Shown: in pieces, positions 34,972 through 42,591 of the stretch
Layout: every line of letters starts with the position of its first letter
Numbering within the stretch: the stretch's first letter is position 1
Source: Candidatus Binatus sp.
Lineage (GTDB): Bacteria > Desulfobacterota > Binatia > Binatales > Binataceae
DNA length: 64,000 bases
NCBI RefSeq assembly: GCF_036567905.1
Contig: NZ_DATCTO010000094.1
Coordinates: 1-64,000 of the forward strand
Direction: 5' to 3'
Translations under genes and position numbers: made by a program
The notes under the pieces: generated by a model
Told to the model about the DNA's origin: nothing
Seen by the model: the letters and a program-made list of their open reading frames with translations, nothing else
Databases searched by the model: none

Positions 34972-35888
34972 AAGGCAATTCGAACGGACATAAGGCGCGC
35001 GGCGCGAAAAGCCGCGGCAATGATGCGGCGATAGCCGAGGCGCCGGCGCCGCCGAGCGCGATCGAGCGGGTGCGCCTGGCGCGGCATCCCAATCGGCCGC
35101 AGACGCTCGATTACATCGACTTGCTGATGCGCGACTTTATCGAGATACACGGCGACCGGCGCTTCGCCGACGACGCTGCGATCGTGGCGGGACTCGCCTA
35201 TTTCGGACGCCGGCCGGTCGCCGTCGTGGGTCATCAGCGGGGCCGCTCGACCACCGAGAGAATCAAGCGCAATTTCGGCAAGCCGCTGCCCGAGGGCTAT
35301 CGCAAGGCGGCGCGCGTTTATGAGCTGGCGGAGCGGTTTGGGCTGCCGATAATCACGCTGATCGACACCCAGGGCGGTGAGTCCGGGGTTGGCGCGGAGG
35401 AGCGCGGACAGATCGAGGCGATCGCGCGCAACCTTGAGCTGATGGCGCGGCTGACCGTCCCCACCGTCGCGTGCGTGATAGGCGAGGGCGGCTCGGGAGG
35501 CGCGCTGGCGCTCGGAGTGGCCAACGCGGTGCTGATGCAGGAGAACGCGTGCTACTCGGTGATCACGCCGGAAGGATGCGCGGCGATTTTGTGGCGTGCG
35601 GGGGGCGAGGAGAATGTTGCGGCGGCGGCCGCAGCGTTGAAGTTGTCGGCGCCCGATTTGCTGGAGCTGGGATTGATCGACGAGATCGTGCCGGAGCCGG
35701 CGGGCGGAGCGCATACCGCGCCCGCCGAAGCTGCTCATCTGCTCGGCGCGGCGCTCGCGCGCCATCTGGAGCGGCTGGTCAAGCTCAAGCCGGCCGAGTT
35801 GCGCCGGGCGCGCGAGCGGAAGTTCGCGACGATGGGATCAGCATTTCTGACGCGCGGGAGCGCGGACAGCGATCATTCGATCGATTAG
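34968..35888 (+). CDS. accA: Acetyl-CoA carboxylase carboxyltransferase subunit alpha
   Basis: A 306-residue subunit that, with AccD, transfers carboxyl from biotin-BCCP to acetyl-CoA to make malonyl-CoA for fatty-acid synthesis. Diagnostic segments are RPQTLDYIDLLM, FIEIHGDRRFADD, GHQRGRSTTERIKRNFG, GLPIITLIDTQGG and GEGGSGGALALGVAN. Translation appears to start at TTG 34968, overlapping the miaA stop by 4 bp, since no ATG or GTG is available nearby in frame. The N-terminal coiled extension seen in E. coli is replaced by a short basic stretch. Its stop is directly abutted by a palindromic element. Confidence 0.95.
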   Translation: MKGNSNGHKARGAKSRGNDAAIAEAPAPPSAIERVRLARHPNRPQTLDYIDLLMRDFIEIHGDRRFADDAAIVAGLAYFGRRPVAVVGHQRGRSTTERIKRNFGKPLPEGYRKAARVYELAERFGLPIITLIDTQGGESGVGAEERGQIEAIARNLELMARLTVPTVACVIGEGGSGGALALGVANAVLMQENACYSVITPEGCAAILWRAGGEENVAAAAAALKLSAPDLLELGLIDEIVPEPAGGAHTAPAEAAHLLGAALARHLERLVKLKPAELRRARERKFATMGSAFLTRGSADSDHSID

Positions 35889-35997
35889 CAGGGGTGACCC
35901 CTGGCCGTGGCGACGGCAGCGCAGTATTAAGCCGTTGGCAGGGGCCGCGCGCGCCAACGGCGTGCGGCCTTAATACTGGGTGGAGGGGTCACCCCTG
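35889..35997 (+). repeat. Dispersed palindromic element, copy C (full)
   Basis: A 109-bp element beginning at the base after the accA stop. The terminal motifs are AGGGGTGACCCCT (35890-35902) and AGGGGTCACCCCT (35984-35996). Inside, CAGTATTAAGCCG is complementary to CGGCCTTAATACTG apart from one base, and GTTGGC pairs with GCCAAC, so the whole unit folds as a long nested hairpin. It separates accA from pheA and might end or stabilise the upstream transcript. Confidence 0.88.
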
Positions 35998-36039
35998 TCG
36001 TTGAAAACGGGCCGGCAGTAGGGTACCCATTCTGGTTCG

Positions 36040-37167
36040 ATGTCGTCACGGATAGCCAGGAAACCGGCCGCGGCCGCCACCACCGCAGAGCCGCCGTCGA
36101 TTGAGACCCTGCGCGCGCGGATGGACGAGATAAACCTCAAGATCCTGCGGCTGGTGTCGTTGCGCGCAAACCTCGCGATGGAGATCGGCCGGCTCAAGCA
36201 TCATCACGGCGAGGTTTATCAGCCGGCGCGCGAGCGTGCGATTATCGAAAAGATGATCGCCGAAAACCAGGGGCCGCTCACCGGCGAACAGCTCAAGCGA
36301 ATTTATGTCGAGATAATTTCGGCCTGCCGCGCGCTCGAGCACGAGCCGCGAGTGGCATTCCTCGGCCCGGAGCATACCTACTCGCACGAGGCGGCGCGGA
36401 TGCGCTTTGGATCGAGCGTCGAGCTGATACCGCTGGAGTCGTTCGCGGCGGTGTTCCAGGCCATTGAGAACGGACGCGCCGATTTCGGCGTGGTGCCGGT
36501 GGAGAATTCTACCGAAGGATCGGTGACGCTGACGCTCGATCTGCTGATCGACACTGCGCTGGTGATAATCGGCGAAGTGCTGCTGCCGATTCGGCATTCA
36601 ATAATGTCGCTCGGCGGCGTGGCGGGCGAGGTCAAGCGGATCGTGTCTCATCAGCAAAGCCTCGCGCAATGCCGCGGCTACCTGAGCTCGAATTTCCCCG
36701 ATTGCGAGACCGAAGCGGTCGCCTCCAATGCGCTGGCGGCAAAGCGCGCCGCCGGGGATTCCTCAATCGCGGCGATCGCGTCGGCGGCGGCCGGCGAGGC
36801 GTACGGGCTCAAGCTGATCGCGTCGAACGTGCAGGACGTCGCGGCCAACACGACGCGATTCCTGGTGATGGGGACGCGGCCGGTGGCGCGCTCGGGCAAG
36901 GACAAGACGACGCTGCTGTTCGCGGTTGCGGACCGGGTGGGCACGCTCAACCAGGCGCTGAACCTGTTTTCGCGCAACGCGATCAATATATCGAAGATCG
37001 AATCGCGTCCGCTGCGGGCGCGGCCGTGGGAGTACCTGTTCTTTGTTGACGTTATGGGCCATCGTGACGACCCCAAGCTGGCGCGCGCGCTCAAGGCGCT
37101 CGAGCGCAAGGCCCTATTCTTGAAGGTCTTAGGATCGTATCCTGAAGGCAGGTCGGCCGCTGCCTGA
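36040..37167 (+). CDS. pheA: Chorismate mutase/prephenate dehydratase (P-protein)
   Basis: A 375-residue bifunctional enzyme that turns chorismate into prephenate and then phenylpyruvate. The chorismate mutase domain (about 22-105) has MDEINLKILRLVSLRANLAMEIG. The dehydratase domain (about 108-290) has VAFLGPEHTYSHEAA, VVPVENSTEGSV and the ANTTRFLVMG motif. The ACT domain (about 300-365) keeps the phenylalanine-sensing ESRP, so feedback inhibition is expected. It begins a cluster with hisC and tyrA. Confidence 0.96.
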   Translation: MSSRIARKPAAAATTAEPPSIETLRARMDEINLKILRLVSLRANLAMEIGRLKHHHGEVYQPARERAIIEKMIAENQGPLTGEQLKRIYVEIISACRALEHEPRVAFLGPEHTYSHEAARMRFGSSVELIPLESFAAVFQAIENGRADFGVVPVENSTEGSVTLTLDLLIDTALVIIGEVLLPIRHSIMSLGGVAGEVKRIVSHQQSLAQCRGYLSSNFPDCETEAVASNALAAKRAAGDSSIAAIASAAAGEAYGLKLIASNVQDVAANTTRFLVMGTRPVARSGKDKTTLLFAVADRVGTLNQALNLFSRNAINISKIESRPLRARPWEYLFFVDVMGHRDDPKLARALKALERKALFLKVLGSYPEGRSAAA

Positions 37168-37186
37168 GCCGGGCAGCCGGAAAAGC

Positions 37187-37208
37187 GTTTTTACTTTTTC
37201 ACTTTCCA
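37187..37208 (-). repeat. GTGAAAAA-type short repeat (inverse orientation)
   Basis: TTTTTACTTTTTCACTTTCC between pheA and hisC is the reverse complement of the GTGAAAAAGT motif found at other gene boundaries in this window. Confidence 0.55.
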
Positions 37209-37224
37209 ATCGCCGTTCACCTCT

Positions 37225-38325
37225 TTGATCAAAGCTCAAGATCTCGTACTCCCATCGGTCGCCGCGCTTGCTCCCTACGAGCCGGGCAAGCCGATTGAGG
37301 AGTTGCAACGCGAACTCGGAATCGAGGATCCGGTAAAGCTGGCCTCGAACGAGAATCCGCTGGGGCCGTCGCCGCGCGCGATAGAGGCAATCAAGGCGGC
37401 GCTGCCGGAGCTCAATCGCTATCCCGACGGCGCCAGCTACGAGCTGCGGCGCAAAATCGCGCAGCATCACAAGCTTGGAGTGGAGCGGGTGTTCGCGGCG
37501 TCGGGATCGGTCGAGGTGCTCCACCTGCTCGCCTTTCTTTATCTGCGGCCCGGACTGAACTCGGTTTACTCGGAGCATTCCTTCGCCATTTATCCGCTGG
37601 CGACCGCCGCCGCCGGCGGCGAGCATCGCGTGGTGAAGACCAGCGACGGATTCTCGCACGACTTGCCGGCGATCGCGGCGGCGATCGACTCCAACACGCG
37701 AATAGTTTTTCTCGGCAATCCGAACAATCCGACCGGCACGATTTACCGGCGCGCCGAATGGAAGCGGTTTTTGGATCGCGTTCCGGACAACGTGGTGATC
37801 GTCGCCGACGAGGCCTACTTCGAATTCGTGCGCGACCCGCAGTATCCCGACTCGATCGAGGACCACGACGATCGCCGGCTGATAATCACGCTCAGGACGT
37901 TCTCGAAAATTTTCGGGCTGGCGGGAATGCGCGTCGGCTACGCGGTGGCGCGGCCCGACCTGATCCAGATGCTGCATAAGGTGCGCCAGCCGTTCAACGT
38001 GACCTCGCTGGCGCAGGTGGCGGCGATCGCGGGGATGGACGACCGGGCGCATATCGCCAGAACACTGCAAGTCAACGCCGAGGGCATGGATTACCTGGAG
38101 CGTGAGTTCCGGCGGCTCAAGGCGCCGTTCGTGCCGAGTCACGCGAATTTTTTCCTGGTCGAGGTCGGCGACGGGCGCGCGGTTTACGAAAAGCTGCTGC
38201 GCAAGGGCGTGATCGTGCGCGCGATGAACGGCTACGGCTATCCGCGCCACGTGCGAATCAGCGTCGGCCTGCCCGAGGAGAATCGCCGCCTGGTCGCGGC
38301 ACTCGGCGAAGTGATGGGCGGGTAG
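37225..38325 (+). CDS. hisC: Histidinol-phosphate/aromatic aminotransferase
   Basis: A 366-residue fold-type-I PLP aminotransferase. It has KLASNENPLGPSPRAIEA, GNPNNPTG, the Asp/Tyr pair VADEAYFEF, and the PLP Lys228 in TFSKIFGLAGMRVGY. Membership of the HisC family is clear. Sitting between pheA and tyrA, it may mainly transaminate phenylpyruvate, prephenate or hydroxyphenylpyruvate instead of histidinol phosphate. The start appears to be TTG at 37225, since the conserved N-terminal VAALAPYEPGKPIEEL lies just inside; no strong ribosome site is visible. Confidence 0.93.
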   Translation: MIKAQDLVLPSVAALAPYEPGKPIEELQRELGIEDPVKLASNENPLGPSPRAIEAIKAALPELNRYPDGASYELRRKIAQHHKLGVERVFAASGSVEVLHLLAFLYLRPGLNSVYSEHSFAIYPLATAAAGGEHRVVKTSDGFSHDLPAIAAAIDSNTRIVFLGNPNNPTGTIYRRAEWKRFLDRVPDNVVIVADEAYFEFVRDPQYPDSIEDHDDRRLIITLRTFSKIFGLAGMRVGYAVARPDLIQMLHKVRQPFNVTSLAQVAAIAGMDDRAHIARTLQVNAEGMDYLEREFRRLKAPFVPSHANFFLVEVGDGRAVYEKLLRKGVIVRAMNGYGYPRHVRISVGLPEENRRLVAALGEVMGG

Positions 38326-38329
38326 GCTG

Positions 38330-39193
38330 ATGGCGCAGTTATTTCGGCAAATGACCTTGTGCGGAGTCGGCCTGATCGGAGGCTCGCTCGCGTTGATCGC
38401 GCGCCACGCAGGCCTCGTGGGCAAAGTGGTCGGGCTGGGACGCTCGCAGGCGAACCTGGACGTTGCGATCCAGCGCGGCATGATCGACGTCGCGACGCGC
38501 GATCCGGTCGCGGCGGCGCGCGGCGCGGACCTGATCGTGCTGGCGGTGCCGATATTGACGATGCGATCGACGCTGGAAAAAATGATCGAACACACGGCGC
38601 CCGACGCGGTGGTGACCGACGTCGGCAGCGTGAAGGGATACGTGGTGCGCGAGCTGGAGCCGCTGATCACGGGAAACAGATCGCTTGTCGCGGCGCATCC
38701 TGTCGCCGGCAAGGAAACTACCGGCGCCGCCGCGGCGGACCCCGGCCTGTTTCGGGACCGGCGCGTGATTATCACGCCGTCGGCGAAAAGCACGCCCGCG
38801 GCGATCGCTAAAATCGAGCAGCTTTGGGACGAGACCGGCGCCTGCGTCGAGATGATGGACGCTTCCACGCACGACCAAATCCTCGCGCGCTCCAGCCATC
38901 TGCCGCAGATAGTATCGAGCGTGCTGGCGGCGTCGCTTAAGGGCGAGAAGGTCGGGGACAAGCTTGCGGCGGAGTACGGCGCGGGAGGACTGCGCGATAC
39001 GACGCGGCTGGCGGCGTCGTCGTGGGAAATGTGGCGCGACATCTTTGTGGCTAATCGCGAGGCGATCGCGGCGGCGCTCAAACTCTACAGTCGAACCTTC
39101 GCGGAGTTTCAGCGGCTGGTCGAGGCCGGCGACATGCAAGGGGTCGAGAAGATTTTCAATCGCGGCAGAGCGATGCGGGAAGAGATCAGGTGA
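38330..39193 (+). CDS. tyrA: Prephenate dehydrogenase TyrA
   Basis: A 287-residue NAD(P)-dependent enzyme for tyrosine synthesis. The Rossmann motif GVGLIGGSLALIAR, the TDVGSVK loop, and the substrate segment HPVAGKETTGAAAAD are well conserved. The helical C-terminal domain contains SHLPQIVSS and GGLRDTTRLAASS. No ACT domain is attached, so tyrosine feedback may be weak. It starts 4 bp after hisC and its TGA overlaps the GTG start of cmk. The aroA gene usually found between tyrA and cmk in related clusters is absent. Confidence 0.95.
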   Translation: MAQLFRQMTLCGVGLIGGSLALIARHAGLVGKVVGLGRSQANLDVAIQRGMIDVATRDPVAAARGADLIVLAVPILTMRSTLEKMIEHTAPDAVVTDVGSVKGYVVRELEPLITGNRSLVAAHPVAGKETTGAAAADPGLFRDRRVIITPSAKSTPAAIAKIEQLWDETGACVEMMDASTHDQILARSSHLPQIVSSVLAASLKGEKVGDKLAAEYGAGGLRDTTRLAASSWEMWRDIFVANREAIAAALKLYSRTFAEFQRLVEAGDMQGVEKIFNRGRAMREEIR

Positions 39194-39888
39194 ATCCAAA
39201 GCGGCCGATAGTTGCGATCGATGGCCCCGTCGGTGCGGGAAAATCCGTGGCGGCGCGCCGGCTGGCGCGCGAGCTTGGGTTTTCGTACCTGAACACGGGC
39301 GCAATGTACCGCGCGGTCGCGATCGCGGCGCGCGTGGCGGGCGTCGGCCCGGACGACGCAAACGTCCAGGCGCGATTGGCGCCGCTGCTGGCGGCGATAA
39401 AGATCAGGTTCGAGGGCGAAAAGATAATGCTCAACGATCGGGACGTGAGCGCGTCGGTCGGAGAGCCGGAAATCGGCGACCTCGCGTCGCGGTTCTCGGC
39501 GCTCGGCGCGGTGCGCGCGCGGATGCGCGAGCTGCAGCGCGCGGCGGGTGCGGACGGCGCAGTGGTGATGGAAGGACGCGATATCGGCACCGCGATTTTT
39601 CCCGACGCCGAGTTCAAGTTCTTTCTCGACGCGGACGTAAAGACGCGAGCCCGTCGCAGATTTGAAGAACTCAAGCATCAGGGCGCGTCGATCGCCGAGC
39701 GCGAAGTGCTCGAGCAGCTGATCGAACGCGACCGCCGTGACAGCGGGCGCGAGCTGGCGCCGCTCAAGCGCGCGGACGATGCGATGGTGATCGATTCAAC
39801 GAACCTTTCAATCGACGCGGTGGTCGCGGCGATGAAAGCGCAGATTAACGCTCGAATCAACGCCGCCAAGGGCTTGAAACGAGCCTAG
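39190..39888 (+). CDS. cmk: Cytidylate kinase
   Basis: A 232-residue (d)CMP kinase of pyrimidine nucleotide metabolism. The P-loop GPVGAGKSVAARRLA, the LNTGAMYRA substrate motif, the EGRDIGTAIFPDAEFKFFLDA strand and the LID arginines in RDSGRELAPLKRADDAMVIDST are all present. The GTG start at 39190 overlaps the tyrA stop by 4 bp, so translation is likely coupled. The cmk-rpsA order is a classic proteobacterial arrangement. Confidence 0.96.
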   Translation: MNPKRPIVAIDGPVGAGKSVAARRLARELGFSYLNTGAMYRAVAIAARVAGVGPDDANVQARLAPLLAAIKIRFEGEKIMLNDRDVSASVGEPEIGDLASRFSALGAVRARMRELQRAAGADGAVVMEGRDIGTAIFPDAEFKFFLDADVKTRARRRFEELKHQGASIAEREVLEQLIERDRRDSGRELAPLKRADDAMVIDSTNLSIDAVVAAMKAQINARINAAKGLKRA

Positions 39889-39937
39889 CCCGGTTGTAAG
39901 GATTGCACAGCCTCGAAGTCCCGGAAGGTCCCACTAA

Positions 39938-41680
39938 ATGGAGAAAGCGTTGCCTGAACAAATGAGCGGAGGAGATAATGACTTTGAGTCGTTGATGGAA
40001 GAGAGTTTGAAGGCTCCCCGTCCCGGCGATGTCCTGGTTGGAAGAGTGCTTCTGATCAGCCGCGACAGCGTCATCATCGACATCAACTACAAGTGCGAAG
40101 GGCAGGTCCCCCTCGTGGAATTTCTTGACCATGAAGGACATCCCACGGTCAAGGAGGGCGACGAGGTTGACGTGTATTTCGAAGGCACCGAGACCGATAA
40201 CGGCACGGTGATGCTTTCGCACGCGAAGGCCGAGAAGTTCAAAGTCTGGCGCGAACTCGACAAGGCGTTTCAGTCGGAGACCCCGGTCGAAGGCGTGGTG
40301 CTCGGCAAAGTCAAAGGTGGACTGAAAGTCGATATCGGGGTGCCGGCGTTCCTGCCGGGATCGCATGTCGATATTCGTCCGGCGCGCAACCTGGACCGAT
40401 ACGTCGGGCAGCGCGGCCGCTTCCGAATCCTCAAGTTCAATCGCGCGCGCGGCAACGTGGTGGTCTCGCGCCGCAGCGTGCTCGAGCGCGAGCGCGCTTC
40501 GCTCAAGGAACAGACGCTCAAGGTGCTCGAAGAGGGCGTGATCCTCGAAGGCACCGTGAAGAATATTACCGACTACGGCGCGTTCATCGATCTCGGCGGA
40601 ATCGACGGCCTGCTGCATATCACCGACATGGCATGGGGCCGATTGCAGCATCCGTCGGAAGTCTTGAAGGTCGGGGACAAGGTCAAGGTCGTCGTGCTGA
40701 AATACGACCCCGAGCGCGAGCGCGTGTCGCTGGGAATGAAGCAGATCATGCCCGACCCGTGGACCAAGGTCGCCGAAGCGTATCCGCCGGGCACGCGAAT
40801 CAAGGGCAAGGTCGTCAGCGTCACTGACTACGGCGCCTTCGTCGAGATCGAAAAGGGTGTCGAGGGTTTGATCCACGTCTCCGAGATGAGCTGGAGCAAG
40901 CGCGCGGTTCATCCGTCCAAGGTCGTCAATCCCGGCGACCTGGTGGAAGTGCAGGTGCTCGGGGTTGACGAGGCGAATCGAAGAATTTCGCTCGGACTCA
41001 AGCAGACCGAGGCGAATCCGTGGGAAGAACTCGGCCACAAGCATCCGATCGGCAGCCAGGTCAAGGGCAAGGTCAAGTCGATCACGGACTTTGGCGTGTT
41101 CGTCGAGATCGAGCCGGGGATCGACGGGCTGGTGCACATTTCGGACTTGTCGTGGACCAAGAAGATTCGGCATCCGAGCGAAGTCTGCAAGAAGGGCGAC
41201 GAGCTGGAGGCGACGGTGCTCGGTATCGACGTCGAGAACGAGCGCGTCAGCCTGGGCGTCAAGCAGCTCTCGACCGACCCGTGGGATACGGTGGCGGAGC
41301 GTTACCCGCTCAACACGCGAATTCACGGCAAGGTCAGCTCGGTGGCGGACTTCGGCGTGTTCGTCGAGATCGAGGAAGGAATCGAAGGGCTGATCCATAT
41401 CTCGCAGCTCAGCAACGAGCGCGTGGACAAGCCGTCGTCGCTGTACAAGGTCGATGACGAGCTGGAGGCGCTGGTGGTGCAAGTGGACCCCAAGGAGCGC
41501 CGCATCGGGCTGTCCATCAAGGCGCTCAAGCAGCACGAAGAGCGCGAGGAAATGCAGGCCTACCTCAAGCGCGAGCATGAGGCGGCGCGGTTCTCGATGG
41601 AAGATATCCTCAACGAAGAGCTCAAGCTCGATCGCGACGACGGCGAACGGCGCGCGGCGCGCGGCGGCAAACCCAGCTAG
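39938..41680 (+). CDS. rpsA: 30S ribosomal protein S1
   Basis: A 580-residue protein that unfolds mRNA and helps initiation on the small subunit. Six S1/OB domains lie at about 30-98, 112-178, 199-267, 285-355, 372-442 and 459-529. The last four share the strong pattern GxVxxITDYGAFVxI...GLxHxSxxxW. The first two are the more diverged ribosome-binding repeats (RPGDVLVGRV, TPVEGVVLGKVKGGLKVDIG). A GGAAGG ribosome site precedes the ATG at 39938. It lies between cmk and the IHF-type gene. Confidence 0.97.
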   Translation: MEKALPEQMSGGDNDFESLMEESLKAPRPGDVLVGRVLLISRDSVIIDINYKCEGQVPLVEFLDHEGHPTVKEGDEVDVYFEGTETDNGTVMLSHAKAEKFKVWRELDKAFQSETPVEGVVLGKVKGGLKVDIGVPAFLPGSHVDIRPARNLDRYVGQRGRFRILKFNRARGNVVVSRRSVLERERASLKEQTLKVLEEGVILEGTVKNITDYGAFIDLGGIDGLLHITDMAWGRLQHPSEVLKVGDKVKVVVLKYDPERERVSLGMKQIMPDPWTKVAEAYPPGTRIKGKVVSVTDYGAFVEIEKGVEGLIHVSEMSWSKRAVHPSKVVNPGDLVEVQVLGVDEANRRISLGLKQTEANPWEELGHKHPIGSQVKGKVKSITDFGVFVEIEPGIDGLVHISDLSWTKKIRHPSEVCKKGDELEATVLGIDVENERVSLGVKQLSTDPWDTVAERYPLNTRIHGKVSSVADFGVFVEIEEGIEGLIHISQLSNERVDKPSSLYKVDDELEALVVQVDPKERRIGLSIKALKQHEEREEMQAYLKREHEAARFSMEDILNEELKLDRDDGERRAARGGKPS

Positions 41681-41727
41681 GCCGGGAGCGCTTCGATCAA
41701 AGCGGGGCGCCGACGGCGGCGAGATCG

Positions 41728-42024
41728 ATGACCAAGCGGGAAATCATCGAAGAACTTCTGGCGCGCCGCCACAAGTTTACCCATCGCGAGTCCGAGACGA
41801 TCGTCAATGCGATGTTCGACGCGATGGCCAGCTCGCTGACGCGCGGCGAGCGGATCGAAATCCGCGGCTTCGGCAGTTTCGCGGTGAAGCGGCGTCGCGC
41901 GCGGCAGGGCCGCAATCCCAAGACCGGGCAGTTGGTCAGAGTGGACGCCAAGCAGATTCCGTTCTTCCGGGCGGGCAAGGAACTCCGAATCGAAGTTAAT
42001 GGCGCCGAAGAAGCGGGTCGTTAA
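41728..42024 (+). CDS. Integration host factor-type HU-family DNA-binding protein
   Basis: A 98-residue nucleoid protein. It has the HU/IHF dimer core (TKREIIEELLARRHKFTHRESETIVNAMFDAM) and RIEIRGFGSFAVKRRRAR. The DNA-intercalating beta-arm carries RNPKTG. Placement right after rpsA suggests an IhfB-type subunit. The C-terminal end overlaps the next gene by 26 bp, a tight arrangement. Confidence 0.92.
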   Translation: MTKREIIEELLARRHKFTHRESETIVNAMFDAMASSLTRGERIEIRGFGSFAVKRRRARQGRNPKTGQLVRVDAKQIPFFRAGKELRIEVNGAEEAGR

Positions 42025-42562
42025 GCGGCGCGACGCGGCGCAGCTCTCCGCAGCAGGTCTGCGGCTGTGGGCGCCGTGGCGGTACGAGTATATGCGCAGC
42101 ATCCGCCCCGGCCACCAGGCTTGCATCTTCTGTTTCACCACGCTGTCCGCCTCTGAGCGGCGCGAACGCCTGGTGCTGTTCGAGAATCGCCACGTGCTCG
42201 TGATGCTCAACAAGTATCCCTACAACAACGGACATATCATGGTGGCGCCGCGCAGCCATGTCGCCTCGCCGGAGTTGCTGGCGCGAGCGGATCGAGCGGT
42301 GCTCGGCGACGCGGTGGCGGCGTCGATAAAGGCGATGCGCGCTAGTCTGCATCCGGCCGCATTTAACCTCGGCGCCAACCTGGGCAGCGCCGCGGGGGCC
42401 GGATTCGCCGAGCACATGCATTGGCACATCGTGCCGCGCTGGGTCGGCGACAACAATTTTATGCCGGTGCTTGCCTCGACCCGCGTGCTATCACAGAGTT
42501 TGAAGGACAGTTACGGGCAATTGCGCCCGATTTTCAAAAATCTCGGCGCTGAATTATCTTAA
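41999..42562 (+). CDS. HIT-family hydrolase (Ap4A phosphorylase-like)
   Basis: A 187-residue histidine-triad protein. The triad is HMHWHIVPRW near residue 140. An upstream CxxC (HQACIFCF) and NKYPYNNGHIMVAPRSH are typical of the branch that degrades dinucleoside polyphosphates or adenylates. It overlaps the IHF-type gene by 26 bp. A conserved RLWAPWRYEYMRSI start motif supports the N-terminus; the ATG at 41999 adds a short basic extension before it. Confidence 0.9.
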   Translation: MAPKKRVVKRRDAAQLSAAGLRLWAPWRYEYMRSIRPGHQACIFCFTTLSASERRERLVLFENRHVLVMLNKYPYNNGHIMVAPRSHVASPELLARADRAVLGDAVAASIKAMRASLHPAAFNLGANLGSAAGAGFAEHMHWHIVPRWVGDNNFMPVLASTRVLSQSLKDSYGQLRPIFKNLGAELS

Positions 42563-42591
42563 AATCAAGTAATCAACCTGCGGGATTCGCG

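Noticed and set aside
37129-39081. 650-codon open frame on the minus strand across hisC and tyrA
   Set aside because: It is antisense to two clearly conserved genes and has Arg/Ser/His-rich composition with no domain, as expected from high-GC frames without stops.
39857-41578. 573-codon minus-strand frame with repeated patterns
   Set aside because: Its internal repeats are the antisense image of the S1 repeats of rpsA.
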